64,000 nt of DNA from Polaribacter sargassicola. GTDB lineage: Bacteria; Bacteroidota; Bacteroidia; Flavobacteriales; Flavobacteriaceae. Location: assembly GCF_021991835.1 (NCBI RefSeq), contig NZ_JAHDAU010000003.1, forward strand, positions 124,001-188,000. The letters run 5' to 3'. Position 1 is the stretch's first letter. Every line of letters begins with the position of its first letter. Below are positions 16,743-26,996 of the stretch, piece by piece. Below the pieces are notes generated by a model. That model had not been told where the DNA came from. It did no database searches and saw nothing but the letters and a program-made list of their open reading frames with translations. Made by a program: the position numbers and the translations under genes.

Positions 16743-16778
16743 AAAAAGAGCTTTCAAAATAAATGAAAGCTCTTTTTT
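16743..16778. terminator. Bidirectional terminator between the CBM48 gene and thyA
   Basis: AAAAAGAGCTTTCA (16743-16756) pairs with TGAAAGCTCTTTTT (16764-16777), with T-runs on both strands, between convergent genes. Confidence 0.85.
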
Positions 16779-16784
16779 ATTTTA

Positions 16785-17609
16785 CTAAACAGCAACTGCT
16801 CCTTTTATATGAGGATGCGGGTTATAATCTAACAAAGTAAAATCTTCGAAAGTAAAATCTTCGATATTTTTTATTGATGGATTTATTTTCATCTTTGGTA
16901 ACGCTCTTATATCTCTAGACAATTGCAACTCTAATTGTTCTTTATGATTATTATAGATATGAGCATCACCAAAAGTATGGATAAATTCTCCTGCTTCATA
17001 TCCGCATACTTGCGCAATCATCATAGTAAATAATGCGTAAGATGCAATATTAAATGGTACACCTAAAAATATATCTGCACTTCTTTGATATAGTTGGCAA
17101 GATAATTTTCCTTCTGAAACATAAAACTGAAAAAAGGCATGACAAGGTGGTAACGCTGCTTTACCATTTGCTACGTTTTCTGAAAACGAAATAGAAGTAT
17201 CTGGTAACACAGATGGATTCCATGCAGAAACCAACATTCTTCTAGAATTTGGATTTGTTTTTAATGTCTCTATCACTTCTTTTAACTGATCTACTTCATC
17301 ACTATTCCAATTACGCCATTGATGACCATAGACAGGCCCTAAATCTCCATTTTCATCTGCCCATTCATTCCAAATTTTCACTCCATTTTCTTTAAGATAT
17401 GTAATATTTGTATCTCCTTTAATAAACCAAAGTAATTCGTAAATTATAGATTTTAAATGCAGCTTTTTTGTAGTTACCATCGGAAAACCTTCACTTAAAT
17501 CAAAACGCATTTGATAACCAAAAACACTTTTAGTTCCTGTACCTGTTCTATCTCCTTTTTCGTTTCCGTTTTCTAAAACGTGCTTTACTAAGTCATGATA
17601 TTGCTTCAT
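16785..17609 (-). CDS. thyA: Thymidylate synthase
   Basis: This 274-residue enzyme methylates dUMP to dTMP using methylene-tetrahydrofolate and yields dihydrofolate. The catalytic cysteine sits in [13 protein letters not shown] near residue 157, with [19 protein letters not shown] after it. N-terminal [20 protein letters not shown] and the central VYGHQWRNW are also classic. It is slightly longer than the E. coli enzyme (264). On the leftward strand it follows the nucleoside transporter gene, separated by a terminator. The pairing with nearby folA matches the folate cycle. Confidence 0.96.
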   Translation of the reverse strand: MKQYHDLVKHVLENGNEKGDRTGTGTKSVFGYQMRFDLSEGFPMVTTKKLHLKSIIYELLWFIKGDTNITYLKENGVKIWNEWADENGDLGPVYGHQWRNWNSDEVDQLKEVIETLKTNPNSRRMLVSAWNPSVLPDTSISFSENVANGKAALPPCHAFFQFYVSEGKLSCQLYQRSADIFLGVPFNIASYALFTMMIAQVCGYEAGEFIHTFGDAHIYNNHKEQLELQLSRDIRALPKMKINPSIKNIEDFTFEDFTLLDYNPHPHIKGAVAV

Positions 17610-17639
17610 ATTTCTTCTCTTTTATCAGGTTTTAAAAAT

Positions 17640-17673
17640 AAAAAAAGCTTCAACCTAAAAAGATTGAAGCTAA
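17640..17673 (-). terminator. Terminator between the nucleoside transporter gene and thyA
   Basis: AGCTTCAA (17646-17653) pairs with TTGAAGCT (17664-17671). In the leftward direction a T-run follows the hairpin. Confidence 0.75.
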
Positions 17674-17723
17674 AAATAATATTATAAAGTTATCAACTTT
17701 TTTTAAAAAGTTAGAATCTCAAT

Positions 17724-19118
17724 TTATCCAATAATCATTCCTGCAATTGTTGCAGACATTAAAGAAGCTATTGTACCACCAATCAATGCCTTCATACCAA
17801 ATTCTGATAATGTTTTTCTTTGCCCTGGAGCTAAAGAACCAATACCACCTATTTGAATACCTATAGAAGCAAAATTTGCAAAACCACATAGCATATAAGT
17901 AGCCATTATAACCGATTTATTAAACGTTAAATGTGTTGCATTAGCGGCATTTTTTAACTCTGCTAATTGTATATAACCAACAAATTCACTTGCGGCTAAT
18001 TTAATACCTAATAATTGTCCCATCATAGAAATATCTACTGTTGGCACTCCTATTAACCACATTAACGGAGCAAAGATAGAACCTAAAATAAACTCTAAGG
18101 ACAATGCAGAATAAGCTGTATTTTCTGCTATTATAGCATTTAATGTTGTAACATCTCCTACCCAACCTAAAATACCATTTAACATAGCTATAATTGCTAC
18201 AAAAACAAGTAACATTGCACCTACATTTACTGCTAAACGAAGACCTTCTGTTGTTCCGTTTGCTATTGCATCTAATATATTAGATCCTATTTTTTCTGGC
18301 GAAACAGAAACGTCTGAATTTACTTCTTCTGTTTGTGGATACAATATTTTAGCAATTACAATTGCTCCTGGCGCTGCCATAACAGAAGCTGCCAAAAGGT
18401 GCTTTGCAAAAAGCAATTCTAACTCTTTATCTCCACCTCCTAAAAACCCTATATAAGCTGCTAATACCGCACCTGCTACGGTTGCCATACCACCAATCAT
18501 AACCAACAACATTTCCGACTTATTCATTTTTTCTAAATAAGCTTTTATTAAAAGAGGAGCTTCTGTTTGTCCTAAAAAAATATTACCTGCTACAGATAAA
18601 CTTTCCATACCAGAAATACCTAAAAACTTAGACAATACTATAGCTAAAACTTTAACTACTTGCTGAATAATACCTAAATAAAATAATAATGAAGTTAAAG
18701 CAGAAAAGAATATAATAGTTGGTAATACTTGAAAAGCAAATATGTAACCAAACTTATTCATATCACCAACAATACCTGCAAACAAAAACTCACTACCAGC
18801 TTTAGTGTATGCTAATATTTCTATAAAAATACCTCCTATAAATTCGAAAATAATTTGAATAAATTCTACTTTTAAAACACCAATAGCGATTAATAACTGT
18901 AATGATAAACCAATACCTACTTTTTTCCAATTTATTGCTTTCTTATTAGAACTAAATAAAAAGGCAATAACTATTAAAGAAAACATCCCTAAAGCACCTC
19001 TCCATAAACTAGTTATAGAAAAACCTTGACTTGGAACTATTTCTGAAATTGTTTCGGTATTTTGAGAAAAAATTGTAATTGATAATAAACAAAAAATAAC
19101 GGTAAGTATTTTTTTCAT
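17724..19118 (-). CDS. Concentrative nucleoside transporter, NupC/CNT family
   Basis: This 464-residue inner-membrane protein imports nucleosides with a cation gradient. It has a cleavable-looking N-terminal segment (MKKILTVIFCLLSITIFSQ), then the CNT core. FVFQVLP-like FAFQVLPTIIFFSALTSLLFYLG lies near residue 130, GQTEAPLLIKAYLEKMNKSE near residue 190 (the GQTEAP nucleoside/ion site) and a C-terminal CGFANFASIGIQIGG. An extra N-terminal signal segment is usual in Bacteroidota members. It lies 16 bases after the bifunctional nuclease gene. Supply of nucleosides beside thymidylate synthase makes metabolic sense. Confidence 0.92.
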   Translation of the reverse strand: MKKILTVIFCLLSITIFSQNTETISEIVPSQGFSITSLWRGALGMFSLIVIAFLFSSNKKAINWKKVGIGLSLQLLIAIGVLKVEFIQIIFEFIGGIFIEILAYTKAGSEFLFAGIVGDMNKFGYIFAFQVLPTIIFFSALTSLLFYLGIIQQVVKVLAIVLSKFLGISGMESLSVAGNIFLGQTEAPLLIKAYLEKMNKSEMLLVMIGGMATVAGAVLAAYIGFLGGGDKELELLFAKHLLAASVMAAPGAIVIAKILYPQTEEVNSDVSVSPEKIGSNILDAIANGTTEGLRLAVNVGAMLLVFVAIIAMLNGILGWVGDVTTLNAIIAENTAYSALSLEFILGSIFAPLMWLIGVPTVDISMMGQLLGIKLAASEFVGYIQLAELKNAANATHLTFNKSVIMATYMLCGFANFASIGIQIGGIGSLAPGQRKTLSEFGMKALIGGTIASLMSATIAGMIIG

Positions 19119-19134
19119 AATTCTAATTTAATTT

Positions 19135-19734
19135 TTAGGAACGCTTACTAATTTCATCCCTAAGTTTTGCTGCAAGCTCATAATCTTCATTAGTTACTGC
19201 TTCTTCTAATTGGTTTTGAAGTTCTTCTATTGTTAAAGATTTAAATGAACTTTCATCATGTGTAATCATATTATCTAATGAGTCAGATTCCGCTGTTTCT
19301 TCTTCACCAAATTCTTCTTCTATTTTAAGAAAAACACCTGCTTTTTCTAATATATTTTCATAAGTGTAAATTGGTGCCTGAAAACGAACTGCTATTGCAA
19401 TAGCGTCTGAAGTTCTTGCATCTATAGTTTCTTCTAGCCCATCTTTTTCACAAACTAAACTAGAAAAAAACACACCATCTACCAATTTATGGATTATAAC
19501 CTCTTTTATTACGATAAAAAACCTATCAGAAAAGGTTTTAAATAAATCATGTGTAAGTGGTCTTGGCGGTCTAATTTCTGTTTCTAAAGCAATGGCTATA
19601 GATTGAGCTTCGAACGCGCCTATAATTACAGGCAAAGTTCTAGACCCGTTCATTTCGCTCAAAACTAACGCATAAGCTCCACTTTGAGTTTGACTGTAAG
19701 AAATACCTTTTATAGTTAGTTGTATTAAACTCAT
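19135..19734 (-). CDS. Bifunctional nuclease (DUF151) with C-terminal UVR motif
   Basis: This 199-residue protein has a BFN (DUF151) domain over residues 1-130, with LPVIIGAFEAQSIAIALE and RPLTHDLFKTF as signatures. DARTSDAIAIAVRFQAPIY is the second conserved block. An acidic linker and a UVR-like helical hairpin (LQNQLEEAVTNEDYELAAKLRDEI, residues about 170-195) end the protein. UVR motifs mediate UvrB/UvrC contacts in repair. The DUF151 domain has been reported to have DNase and RNase activity in plants and actinobacterial relatives. The exact role here is unknown. It leads the leftward group with the nucleoside transporter. Confidence 0.9.
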   Translation of the reverse strand: MSLIQLTIKGISYSQTQSGAYALVLSEMNGSRTLPVIIGAFEAQSIAIALETEIRPPRPLTHDLFKTFSDRFFIVIKEVIIHKLVDGVFFSSLVCEKDGLEETIDARTSDAIAIAVRFQAPIYTYENILEKAGVFLKIEEEFGEEETAESDSLDNMITHDESSFKSLTIEELQNQLEEAVTNEDYELAAKLRDEISKRS

Positions 19735-19886
19735 AAATTTATTTACATAAAACTAAAAGAAATTTATAATTGTTTTGAAGTTAATTTTATAAACTTTTTT
19801 AGAGGGCACAATTTAATAAAAATAATAAGTTATTACTTATATTTCTTAAAAAAGTACTTTTTTTTAAATGTTACACTTAATTGAAA

Positions 19887-19978
19887 AACAGAAAGGTTTT
19901 GTTTAAGCTTCTTTCTGTTGATTAATATAAGATTAAAAACCTATTAGAAAACAAATTCTAACAGGTTTTTAATCTTAT
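19887..19978 (-). terminator. Two tandem hairpins downstream of the membrane pyrophosphatase gene
   Basis: The first is a long stem, TATAAGATTAAAAACCT... (19926-19949) with its complement (19956-19978), interrupted by one mismatch. The second is AACAGAAAG (19887-19895) with CTTTCTGTT (19911-19919). The first is the likely terminator of the leftward gene; the second may reinforce it. Confidence 0.7.
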
Positions 19979-20003
19979 AATTTAGTATCGTAAACATAAA
20001 AAA

Positions 20004-22355
20004 TTATTCCTTTTTATGTTTAATAGTTTTTACTGATACATTATTATTCGTTTTTTCTATCTTTTTTTTAATTTCATCAATAGTTCCTTCAATTTTTTGA
20101 ACATCTTTGGTTACAACACCATTAACAGTTTTAATTGTGGTAATTGTTGCCATTGCTAAATCTCCATTGGTTTGAGTAATTTCTACTTTTACATCTTTTT
20201 TAGTTTGATTAAAATTAGAAATATCAGCAGAATTCATTGCAATACTCGGTGCTATAACCAATGCAACAACAGACATTAATTTTAAAAGAATATTTAAAGA
20301 AGGACCAGAAGTATCTTTAAAAGGATCTCCAACAGTATCACCAACTACAGCAGCTTTATGATCTTCTGTCCCTTTTTTACCTTGTTCTTCAATTGTTTTC
20401 TTAGCATTATCCCAAGCACCACCTGCGTTAGATTGAAAAATTGCCATTAAAACTCCACAAGTTGTTACACCCGCTAACAAACCACCTAACATTTCTGCAC
20501 CACCAATAAAGCCTATAGCCACAGGTACAGCAATAGCTAATAACCCTGGTAAAACCATTTCTTTAATAGACGCTTTTGTAGAAATATCTACACATTTATC
20601 ATATTCTGCAACTCCATCTGCAGCATCAAAAATAGCTCTTTGTTCTTTGGTTGCTTTTGTCATATCAGAATCTACCGCTCTCATAACTTCTAAAGCAGCT
20701 TTTAATTTAGGAATATCTCTAAACTGACGACGAACTTCTTCTATCATTGCCATTGCAGCTCTACCAACTGCATTCATAGATAATGCAGAAAACACAAAAG
20801 GTAACATACCACCAATTAATAAACCTGCCATAATTTTTGGCTGAGAAACATCAATTGCTACAACATTAGCTGTTTTCATAAATGCAGCAAATAACGCTAA
20901 TGCTGTTAAAGCTGCAGAAGCAATAGCAAAACCTTTTCCAACAGCTGCTGTTGTATTACCTACTGCGTCTAATTTATCTGTTCTATCTCTAACTTCACTA
21001 GGTAATTCTGCCATTTCTGCAATTCCACCTGCATTATCACAAATTGGTCCATAAGCATCAACAGCTAATTGGATTCCTGTATTTGCTAACATACCTACTG
21101 CAGCAATTGCAATACCGAATAAGCCTGCAAAATGATGAGAAACAATAATTGCAGCCGCAATTAAAATAATAGGAATTGCAGTAGACATCATACCAACACC
21201 TAAACCTGCAATAATATTTGTAGCTGCACCAGTTTTAGATTGCTTTACAATAGAAAGTACTGGTTTTTTACCAGTGGCTGTATAATACTCAGTTATTTTA
21301 CCCACAGCTAAACCTGCAATTAAACCTGCAATTGTTGCCATAAAAACTCCCCATGAACCAAAAGGTAAACCTTCTACGGATTCTGGAATTAAAGTATCGA
21401 TTATAAAATACGAAGCTACTACCATTAAACCTGCAGAACCAAATTCGCCAATATTTAAAGCAGTTTGTGGATTTCCACCGTCTTTAACTCTTACAAAGAA
21501 CGATCCTAAAATAGACATTACAATTCCCACTGCAGCTAAAACTAACGGAAGATAAACTGCTCCTAAACCATTTAAATCTGGAGTAATTATAAAAGCTCCT
21601 AAAACCATTGTACCAATAATAGAACCTACATAAGATTCAAATAAATCTGCTCCCATACCAGCAACATCACCTACATTATCACCCACATTATCTGCAATTG
21701 TAGCTGGGTTTAAAGGATGGTCTTCTGGAATACCAGCTTCTACTTTACCAACTAAATCTGCACCAACATCTGCTGCTTTTGTATAAATACCACCACCTAC
21801 TCTTGCAAAAAGAGCAATAGAAGACGCACCTAAAGAAAACCCAGAAAGCACATTTAAAACTAAAGTTAAATTTTCTGATCCAGGCCAAATATTTTGATAC
21901 AAAATAAATAAACTACTAAGTCCTAAAACTCCTAAACCAACAACTCCTAAACCCATTACGGCTCCTCCTGCAAAAGCTACTTCTAATGCTTTTCCTAAAG
22001 ATGTTCTAGCTGCTTGCGTAGTTCTTACATTTGCTTTTGTTGCTACTTTCATGCCAATAAAACCAGCTAAAGCAGAGCAAATTGCACCAATAACAAAAGA
22101 CAAAGCTACAACTCCACTAGATCCTTCTTCAGAAACCCCTTTAAAATATAATAACACAGCAACAGCTACTACAAAAATTGATAAGACTTTATACTCTGCC
22201 TTTAAAAAAGACATTGCACCCACAGCAATATTTTTTGCAATTTTTTGCATCCTATTATCTCCCTGATCTTGCTTGCTTACCCAAGCACTTTTAATAACTA
22301 CAAACGCTAGGGCCAACACCCCAAATAGCGGTAAAAATTTAACGATTAATTCCAT
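20004..22355 (-). CDS. hppA: Membrane-bound, ion-pumping pyrophosphatase, K+-dependent type
   Basis: This 783-residue integral membrane enzyme couples pyrophosphate hydrolysis to export of Na+ or H+. The catalytic [22 protein letters not shown] and [21 protein letters not shown] stretches lie near residues 190-240. The K+ determinant reads [10 protein letters not shown] near residue 467, where alanine in place of lysine marks the K+-dependent subfamily. Whether Na+ or H+ is pumped cannot be read by eye, though K+-dependent enzymes of marine bacteria often pump Na+. About 68 C-terminal residues after the last helix ([10 protein letters not shown] to KHKKE) form a charged tail not typical of the family. 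Confidence 0.93.
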   Translation of the reverse strand: MELIVKFLPLFGVLALAFVVIKSAWVSKQDQGDNRMQKIAKNIAVGAMSFLKAEYKVLSIFVVAVAVLLYFKGVSEEGSSGVVALSFVIGAICSALAGFIGMKVATKANVRTTQAARTSLGKALEVAFAGGAVMGLGVVGLGVLGLSSLFILYQNIWPGSENLTLVLNVLSGFSLGASSIALFARVGGGIYTKAADVGADLVGKVEAGIPEDHPLNPATIADNVGDNVGDVAGMGADLFESYVGSIIGTMVLGAFIITPDLNGLGAVYLPLVLAAVGIVMSILGSFFVRVKDGGNPQTALNIGEFGSAGLMVVASYFIIDTLIPESVEGLPFGSWGVFMATIAGLIAGLAVGKITEYYTATGKKPVLSIVKQSKTGAATNIIAGLGVGMMSTAIPIILIAAAIIVSHHFAGLFGIAIAAVGMLANTGIQLAVDAYGPICDNAGGIAEMAELPSEVRDRTDKLDAVGNTTAAVGKGFAIASAALTALALFAAFMKTANVVAIDVSQPKIMAGLLIGGMLPFVFSALSMNAVGRAAMAMIEEVRRQFRDIPKLKAALEVMRAVDSDMTKATKEQRAIFDAADGVAEYDKCVDISTKASIKEMVLPGLLAIAVPVAIGFIGGAEMLGGLLAGVTTCGVLMAIFQSNAGGAWDNAKKTIEEQGKKGTEDHKAAVVGDTVGDPFKDTSGPSLNILLKLMSVVALVIAPSIAMNSADISNFNQTKKDVKVEITQTNGDLAMATITTIKTVNGVVTKDVQKIEGTIDEIKKKIEKTNNNVSVKTIKHKKE

Positions 22356-22589
22356 ACAATTAGTTGATTTAAATTTATATCATTTTGAAAATGACATTAT
22401 AAAACATAAATTTACAGAAATTAAATTGATAAAAAAAGTATATTTATTTTACATATTATATATTTTAATAGCTATTAAATTTATATTTTAATAAAAAATG
22501 ATTTATATCAGCTTTTACAAGTAATCTCATTGATTTTTAAAATACATAGTGAGAAGTGAAATAATTTTAATCTATTTTTAAGTTTAAAA

Positions 22590-22628
22590 CAAAAAAAAAC
22601 ACCTTAAAAATTTAAGGTGTTTTTTTAA
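22590..22628 (-). terminator. Terminator of the soluble pyrophosphatase gene
   Basis: ACACCTTAAA (22599-22608) pairs perfectly with TTTAAGGTGT (22611-22620), with T-runs in both directions. Confidence 0.85.
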
Positions 22629-22643
22629 ATATTATTTATCTAT

Positions 22644-23195
22644 TTAAATAGTAAATGTTCTTTTTTTCTTGTGCTCACTATTATTATATCTATCAACACA
22701 TTCGTTATATATTTTTACAGCAGCAGTTGCATCTCCCCAACCTCCTGTATCAACTTTTTTCTTTTCTAAGTCTTTATAAACTTGAAAGAAATGTTCTATT
22801 TCTTTTAATCTATGAGGATTTAAATCTGAAATATCTGTTTTATTACTCCAAATAGGATCAGAAACAGGTACACAAATTACTTTTTCATCTGGTCCTTTTT
22901 CATCAGTCATGTAAAAAACACCAATAGGTCTTACTTCCATTACCACCATTGGATAAGTTGGTTGATGACCTAAAACAAGTACATCTAAAGGGTCTGAATC
23001 TAAAGCTAAAGTTTCTGGAATAAACCCATAATCACCAGGATACATCATAGAAGAAAACAACATTCTATCGAATCTAATTTTGTGAAGCGCAAAATCGTAT
23101 TCATATTTATTTCTACTTCCTTTAGGGATCTCTATAAGTACATCAAAAGTTACTTGTTTTTTTTGTTCTTTAGTCATTTGTTTCGGTTCTTTCAT
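22644..23195 (-). CDS. ppa: Soluble family I inorganic pyrophosphatase
   Basis: This 183-residue cytosolic enzyme hydrolyses pyrophosphate to phosphate. The metal site appears as GDYGFIPETLALDSDPLDVLVL near residues 55-75 (the DxDPxD signature), with IEIPKGSRNKYEYD upstream binding the substrate. The second ATG, seven codons in, is an alternative start. It is unusual to see it next to a membrane pyrophosphatase reading the same way, because both use the same substrate. A strong terminator separates the two, so they can be controlled independently. A -7 box TAATTTTG lies on the minus strand at 23210-23217, 14 bases before the ATG. Confidence 0.94.
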   Translation of the reverse strand: MKEPKQMTKEQKKQVTFDVLIEIPKGSRNKYEYDFALHKIRFDRMLFSSMMYPGDYGFIPETLALDSDPLDVLVLGHQPTYPMVVMEVRPIGVFYMTDEKGPDEKVICVPVSDPIWSNKTDISDLNPHRLKEIEHFFQVYKDLEKKKVDTGGWGDATAAVKIYNECVDRYNNSEHKKKRTFTI

Positions 23196-23209
23196 ATTTT
23201 GGTTTTACA

Positions 23210-23217
23210 CAAAATTA
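23210..23217 (-). promoter_or_regulatory. -7 promoter box of ppa
   Basis: The minus strand reads TAATTTTG, an exact TAnnTTTG match, 14 bases upstream of the first ATG. The leader would be very short from that ATG, which slightly favours the second ATG at 23174. Confidence 0.45.
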
Positions 23218-23285
23218 GTGATAAATTAAATTTTATTTAAGATTTTTGCCTTGTAAATTTACGCAAAGGTTTTCGGTTAAATTAT

Positions 23286-23311
23286 TTAATAAAGCTATAT
23301 AACTTTATTAA
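23286..23311 (-). terminator. Weak hairpin after the DUF5686 gene
   Basis: TTAATAAAG (23286-23294) pairs with CTTTATTAA (23303-23311) two bases after the stop codon. It has no long T-run, so termination is uncertain. Confidence 0.4.
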
Positions 23312-23313
23312 GA

Positions 23314-25824
23314 TTAAAAATTAAACTCTAATCCGGCTGTTATACCAAACCTTCTAGCATCTGTATTATCAAAGTAGTTTCCTCTAAAATTAAAGTCTAC
23401 TCTTAACACTTTAAATATGTTAGCAACACCTATACTATACTCGTAATATGGTTTTATAGATGGTGCTATTAATGGTATTTCTGCAGTATTACCAGTTGTA
23501 TTAAGTGCAACATTTTCATCAGAAATATTTCCTATAAATGTTTTAAAGCCAACAACTGTTCTCATTTTTGTCTTTTTTAATAACGGAATTCTAGAAAAAA
23601 TTCTTCCATTAAAATTATGTTCTAAATGTAAAGATGTGTATTGATCTGTTACAAATTCGTAAAAATTTAATAGGTTAAATGTATTATTAAACATAAAATA
23701 AGTTTGATTTCCAGGAGCCACACTTAATAAAGCTAAAGGCACTTCGCCAAATGTTTTACCAGCTTCTAAAGAGGTTTTTAATCTTCCTAAAGCCCCTATT
23801 TTCCATAACTTAAAAATAGATAATTGTACTTTTGTATAATCAAAATCACTATCAAAAACATCTTTACTACCTCTTGTTATTTGTGTATAATATTGGGCAT
23901 AATCTGTATTAGCAGGATACCTTTGTACACCAAAGCCAGACATTTTTCTTTTAGGATAATAACCTAACCCAAAAATGGTTTCAAATTGTCTCATTTCTGA
24001 AGAAACCCCAGTTGCAGACGCGGCATCGTTATAATCTAAACTAAATGTTTCTGATGCAGAACTTAACGTTTTGTAGTTAGAAGAAAGTTTTAATACTAGG
24101 TTTGGTGTCGGTTCTATTTGTGCCGAAAACGTAGTTATATTAACATTTGTTAATTTATCATTTGTTCCTGTACTAATTAAAGATGACGAACCATCACTTC
24201 TACCTAAAACATCTGTATTAGCTATTAAAGAAGCCCCAATTTGTTCTATATCTCTTCTTTTTCCTCCGGATAGAATTAATCTGTTTTTCTTATTTAGTAA
24301 CCATTTTCCTTGAAAACCATATTTTAACTTCTCATCTTTAAGTCCGTATGCTGTATAAGCTTCTAACCTAAATAAATCATTACTTGTTTTATAAGTTCTA
24401 GCACCAACTCTTACACGCAATCCTTCTACATCATTAAAACCAAAAGTAGAAAAAAGTGGTCCGTAATCTATGTTTAATGAATTAATTTCAAAATAACCAG
24501 AAGATAAAGTTTCTATTATCTTATTTAAGTTTTTATATTTTTTTACCGTTTGTAAAGTATCAATTAAAGTATATATTCCTTTTTCGTTGTCATTTAATTC
24601 TTCAAACCTATTATTGTTCCAAAATTCTTTGGGTTTATTATAAGAGTCATCATCTTGAGAAATAAAAGTTTTCTTATCGTAAAACTTTTTATCCTCTATG
24701 GGTTTATTAAAAACATAATCTTTATAAATGGTTGTTTTTTTACCATAAACACCTCTAGATTTCTCTTTATTTGTTAAAGAAAAATCTGACAACAAATAAT
24801 CTCTTTTTAATACAAAAATAGAGTCGTTTAAAATATCAAATTCTTGTTCTATATAAACGTCTTTAACCCAATTTATGTTTGCATTTTTAGTTACTTGAAG
24901 GTTAATTTCTTTTACTGCAAATGTGGTATCGCTTACCCAAAAATTCCCTTTAAAAGTAAGTTCGTTTTTTCTTCTTGGGTAATAAATAATATTGTAAGAC
25001 CATTTTTTATCAATAAAAGCACTGTCTGCCAATACATAATTATAATTGTTAATACCCGTTTTAGACAAAGGACTCACAAAACTTTTATCAAATATTTTTA
25101 GATAATTATCATAAATATTATAATCCGCGTACAAATCGTCTATATAATCAATTAGTTGTTGATTGTTACTAAAGCCAGAGTTTTGATTGGCTACTAAAAC
25201 ATCTTTTTCTTTTTTTAAAATATTATCACCATATACTTCAGAAATAGCTTCGTTTAAAAAAACAGGCAAAAAAGTTTTACCTGTAATACTTGAAGTATCT
25301 ACATCTTTAAAAACAAACTCTAAACCATTAAAAATTTTCTTGTTTTTTAATTTATCATCAATTGTATTTAAATCAAATTCTACTTTTTGATATTTTTTAT
25401 ATTGATATTGATTAAAGTGTTTAAGTCCGTTTTTACGTTTTTGAGCCCAAATCTTTCTAAGAATTGCTATTGCAGGGTTATTTTTCTTAGGCTGTTTACC
25501 AGTAACTATAGTAATTGCATTTAAAGTTTCTTCCTCTTCTTCTAAAATTAACTTTAGATTAAATTGAATACTGTTCTCTAATTTATAAATTAAGTTTTTA
25601 TACCCAATAAAAGAAACACTTATTTCTTGCCAATTTTTGTCTGATTCTAAATAAAAAGAACCATTATCATCACTAGTTGTACCTTCTGTAGAGTTTACAA
25701 ATTGTATGCTACAGTATGGTATTGGGTCGTTATTTTTATCAATAATTATTCCTTTTACTTTTGTTTGTGCAAGTATAGAAAAAGAAAAAAAAGATATATA
25801 TATTAAGAGTAATTTAAATCTCAT
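23314..25824 (-). CDS. DUF5686 outer-membrane protein with carboxypeptidase-regulatory-like domain
   Basis: This 836-residue protein has a signal peptide ending at ILAQ (about residue 19). A CarboxypepD_reg-like beta-sandwich follows (about 20-105, VKGIIIDKNNDPIPYCSIQFVNSTEGTTSDDNG), then the long DUF5686 region, and a C-terminal beta-barrel ending in an aromatic residue (FGITAGLEFNF), as in outer-membrane proteins. Family members are widespread in Bacteroidota, and their role is unknown. They resemble TonB-dependent receptors in having the regulatory domain and barrel but have no plug. It is a single-gene unit between ppa and pdhB. Confidence 0.85.
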   Translation of the reverse strand: MRFKLLLIYISFFSFSILAQTKVKGIIIDKNNDPIPYCSIQFVNSTEGTTSDDNGSFYLESDKNWQEISVSFIGYKNLIYKLENSIQFNLKLILEEEEETLNAITIVTGKQPKKNNPAIAILRKIWAQKRKNGLKHFNQYQYKKYQKVEFDLNTIDDKLKNKKIFNGLEFVFKDVDTSSITGKTFLPVFLNEAISEVYGDNILKKEKDVLVANQNSGFSNNQQLIDYIDDLYADYNIYDNYLKIFDKSFVSPLSKTGINNYNYVLADSAFIDKKWSYNIIYYPRRKNELTFKGNFWVSDTTFAVKEINLQVTKNANINWVKDVYIEQEFDILNDSIFVLKRDYLLSDFSLTNKEKSRGVYGKKTTIYKDYVFNKPIEDKKFYDKKTFISQDDDSYNKPKEFWNNNRFEELNDNEKGIYTLIDTLQTVKKYKNLNKIIETLSSGYFEINSLNIDYGPLFSTFGFNDVEGLRVRVGARTYKTSNDLFRLEAYTAYGLKDEKLKYGFQGKWLLNKKNRLILSGGKRRDIEQIGASLIANTDVLGRSDGSSSLISTGTNDKLTNVNITTFSAQIEPTPNLVLKLSSNYKTLSSASETFSLDYNDAASATGVSSEMRQFETIFGLGYYPKRKMSGFGVQRYPANTDYAQYYTQITRGSKDVFDSDFDYTKVQLSIFKLWKIGALGRLKTSLEAGKTFGEVPLALLSVAPGNQTYFMFNNTFNLLNFYEFVTDQYTSLHLEHNFNGRIFSRIPLLKKTKMRTVVGFKTFIGNISDENVALNTTGNTAEIPLIAPSIKPYYEYSIGVANIFKVLRVDFNFRGNYFDNTDARRFGITAGLEFNF

Positions 25825-25899
25825 ATTTGTTTAATAAATAAGCAAAATAACGAATAAGTTGATTATTTATTTTCTATTAAAAGTTAAATATTTGTTTAA

Positions 25900-25940
25900 A
25901 AAAAAAGCCTTTTTGTCTTATAACAAAAAGGCTTTTTAAA
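25900..25940 (-). terminator. Terminator of pdhB
   Basis: AAAAAGCCTTTTTGT (25902-25916) pairs with ACAAAAAGGCTTTTT (25923-25937), with T-runs on both sides. Confidence 0.85.
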
Positions 25941-25955
25941 AAATTTATATTTTGT

Positions 25956-26933
25956 TTATATATATAAAACTTCTTTTACAGCTTTTATAACATCGTTATG
26001 ATTTGGAATCCATTTTTCTAATAATACTGGAGAATATGGAGCTGGAGTATCTGCCGTAGTTAATCTTTTTATAGGAGCATCTAAATAATCAAATGCCTCA
26101 TCTTGTATTCTATAAGTAATCTCAGAAGAAACACTTGCAAATGGCCAAGCTTCTTCTAAAACAACTAATCTGTTAGTCTTTTTAACTGAAGCTATAATTG
26201 CAGCGTGATCCATAGGACGTACTGTTCTTAAATCAATAATTTCTACAGAAATATTTTCTTTAGCTAACTCATCTGCAGCTTTGTAAGCTTCTTTAATAAT
26301 TTTACCAAAAGAAACAATTGTTACATCTGTTCCTTCTCTTTTAATGTCTGCAACACCAATAGGAATAATGTATTCTCCTTCAGGAATTTCCATTTTATCA
26401 CCATACATTTGCTCAGACTCCATAAAAATAACCGGATCGTCATCTCTAATTGCAGCTTTTAATAAACCTTTTGCATCATACGGATTAGATGGAACTATAA
26501 CTTTTAAACCTGGCGTGTTTGCAAACCAGTTTTCAAATGCTTGCGAGTGTGTTGCTCCTAATTGACCTGCAGAAGCTGTTGGCCCTCTAAAAACTATAGG
26601 ACAATTAAATTGCCCACCAGACATTTGTCTAATTTTTGCAGCATTGTTTATAATTTGATCAATTCCAACCAAAGAGAAGTTAAAAGTCATATACTCTACA
26701 ATAGGTCTATTACCGTTCATTGCAGAACCAACTGCAACTCCAGCAAAACCAAGTTCAGCAATTGGTGTATCAATAACACGTTTAGCACCAAACTCATCTA
26801 ACATACCTTTAGATGCTTTATATGCACCATTATATTCTGCAACTTCTTCACCCATTAAGTAAATGCTTTCATCTCTACGCATTTCTTCACTCATGGCTTC
26901 ACAAATCGCCTCTCTGAATTGAACTGTTTTCAT
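25956..26933 (-). CDS. pdhB: Pyruvate dehydrogenase E1 component, beta subunit
   Basis: This 325-residue protein, with the alpha subunit, forms the thiamine-diphosphate-dependent E1 enzyme that decarboxylates pyruvate for acetyl-CoA synthesis. Features include the start VQFREAICEAMSEEMRRD, GEEVAEYNGAYKASKGM (residues 28-44), the IDTPIAELGFAGVAVGSAM block and the SHSQAFENWFANTPGLKV-type region. The C-terminal transketolase domain ends with LEKWIPNHNDVIKAVKEVL. The alpha subunit and E2/E3 are not in the window, so the gene is separate here. A -7 box (TACTTTTG, minus strand, 26968-26975) precedes it. Confidence 0.93.
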   Translation of the reverse strand: MKTVQFREAICEAMSEEMRRDESIYLMGEEVAEYNGAYKASKGMLDEFGAKRVIDTPIAELGFAGVAVGSAMNGNRPIVEYMTFNFSLVGIDQIINNAAKIRQMSGGQFNCPIVFRGPTASAGQLGATHSQAFENWFANTPGLKVIVPSNPYDAKGLLKAAIRDDDPVIFMESEQMYGDKMEIPEGEYIIPIGVADIKREGTDVTIVSFGKIIKEAYKAADELAKENISVEIIDLRTVRPMDHAAIIASVKKTNRLVVLEEAWPFASVSSEITYRIQDEAFDYLDAPIKRLTTADTPAPYSPVLLEKWIPNHNDVIKAVKEVLYI

Positions 26934-26967
26934 CTAGTATAAAATTGTAATTATTATTTTCTATTTA

Positions 26968-26975
26968 CAAAAGTA
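26968..26975 (-). promoter_or_regulatory. -7 promoter box of pdhB
   Basis: The minus strand reads TACTTTTG, an exact TAnnTTTG match, 34 bases before the pdhB ATG and 22 bases from the divergent gene's start. Confidence 0.45.
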
Positions 26976-26996
26976 AGGAAATTATGTGTAAAATAA

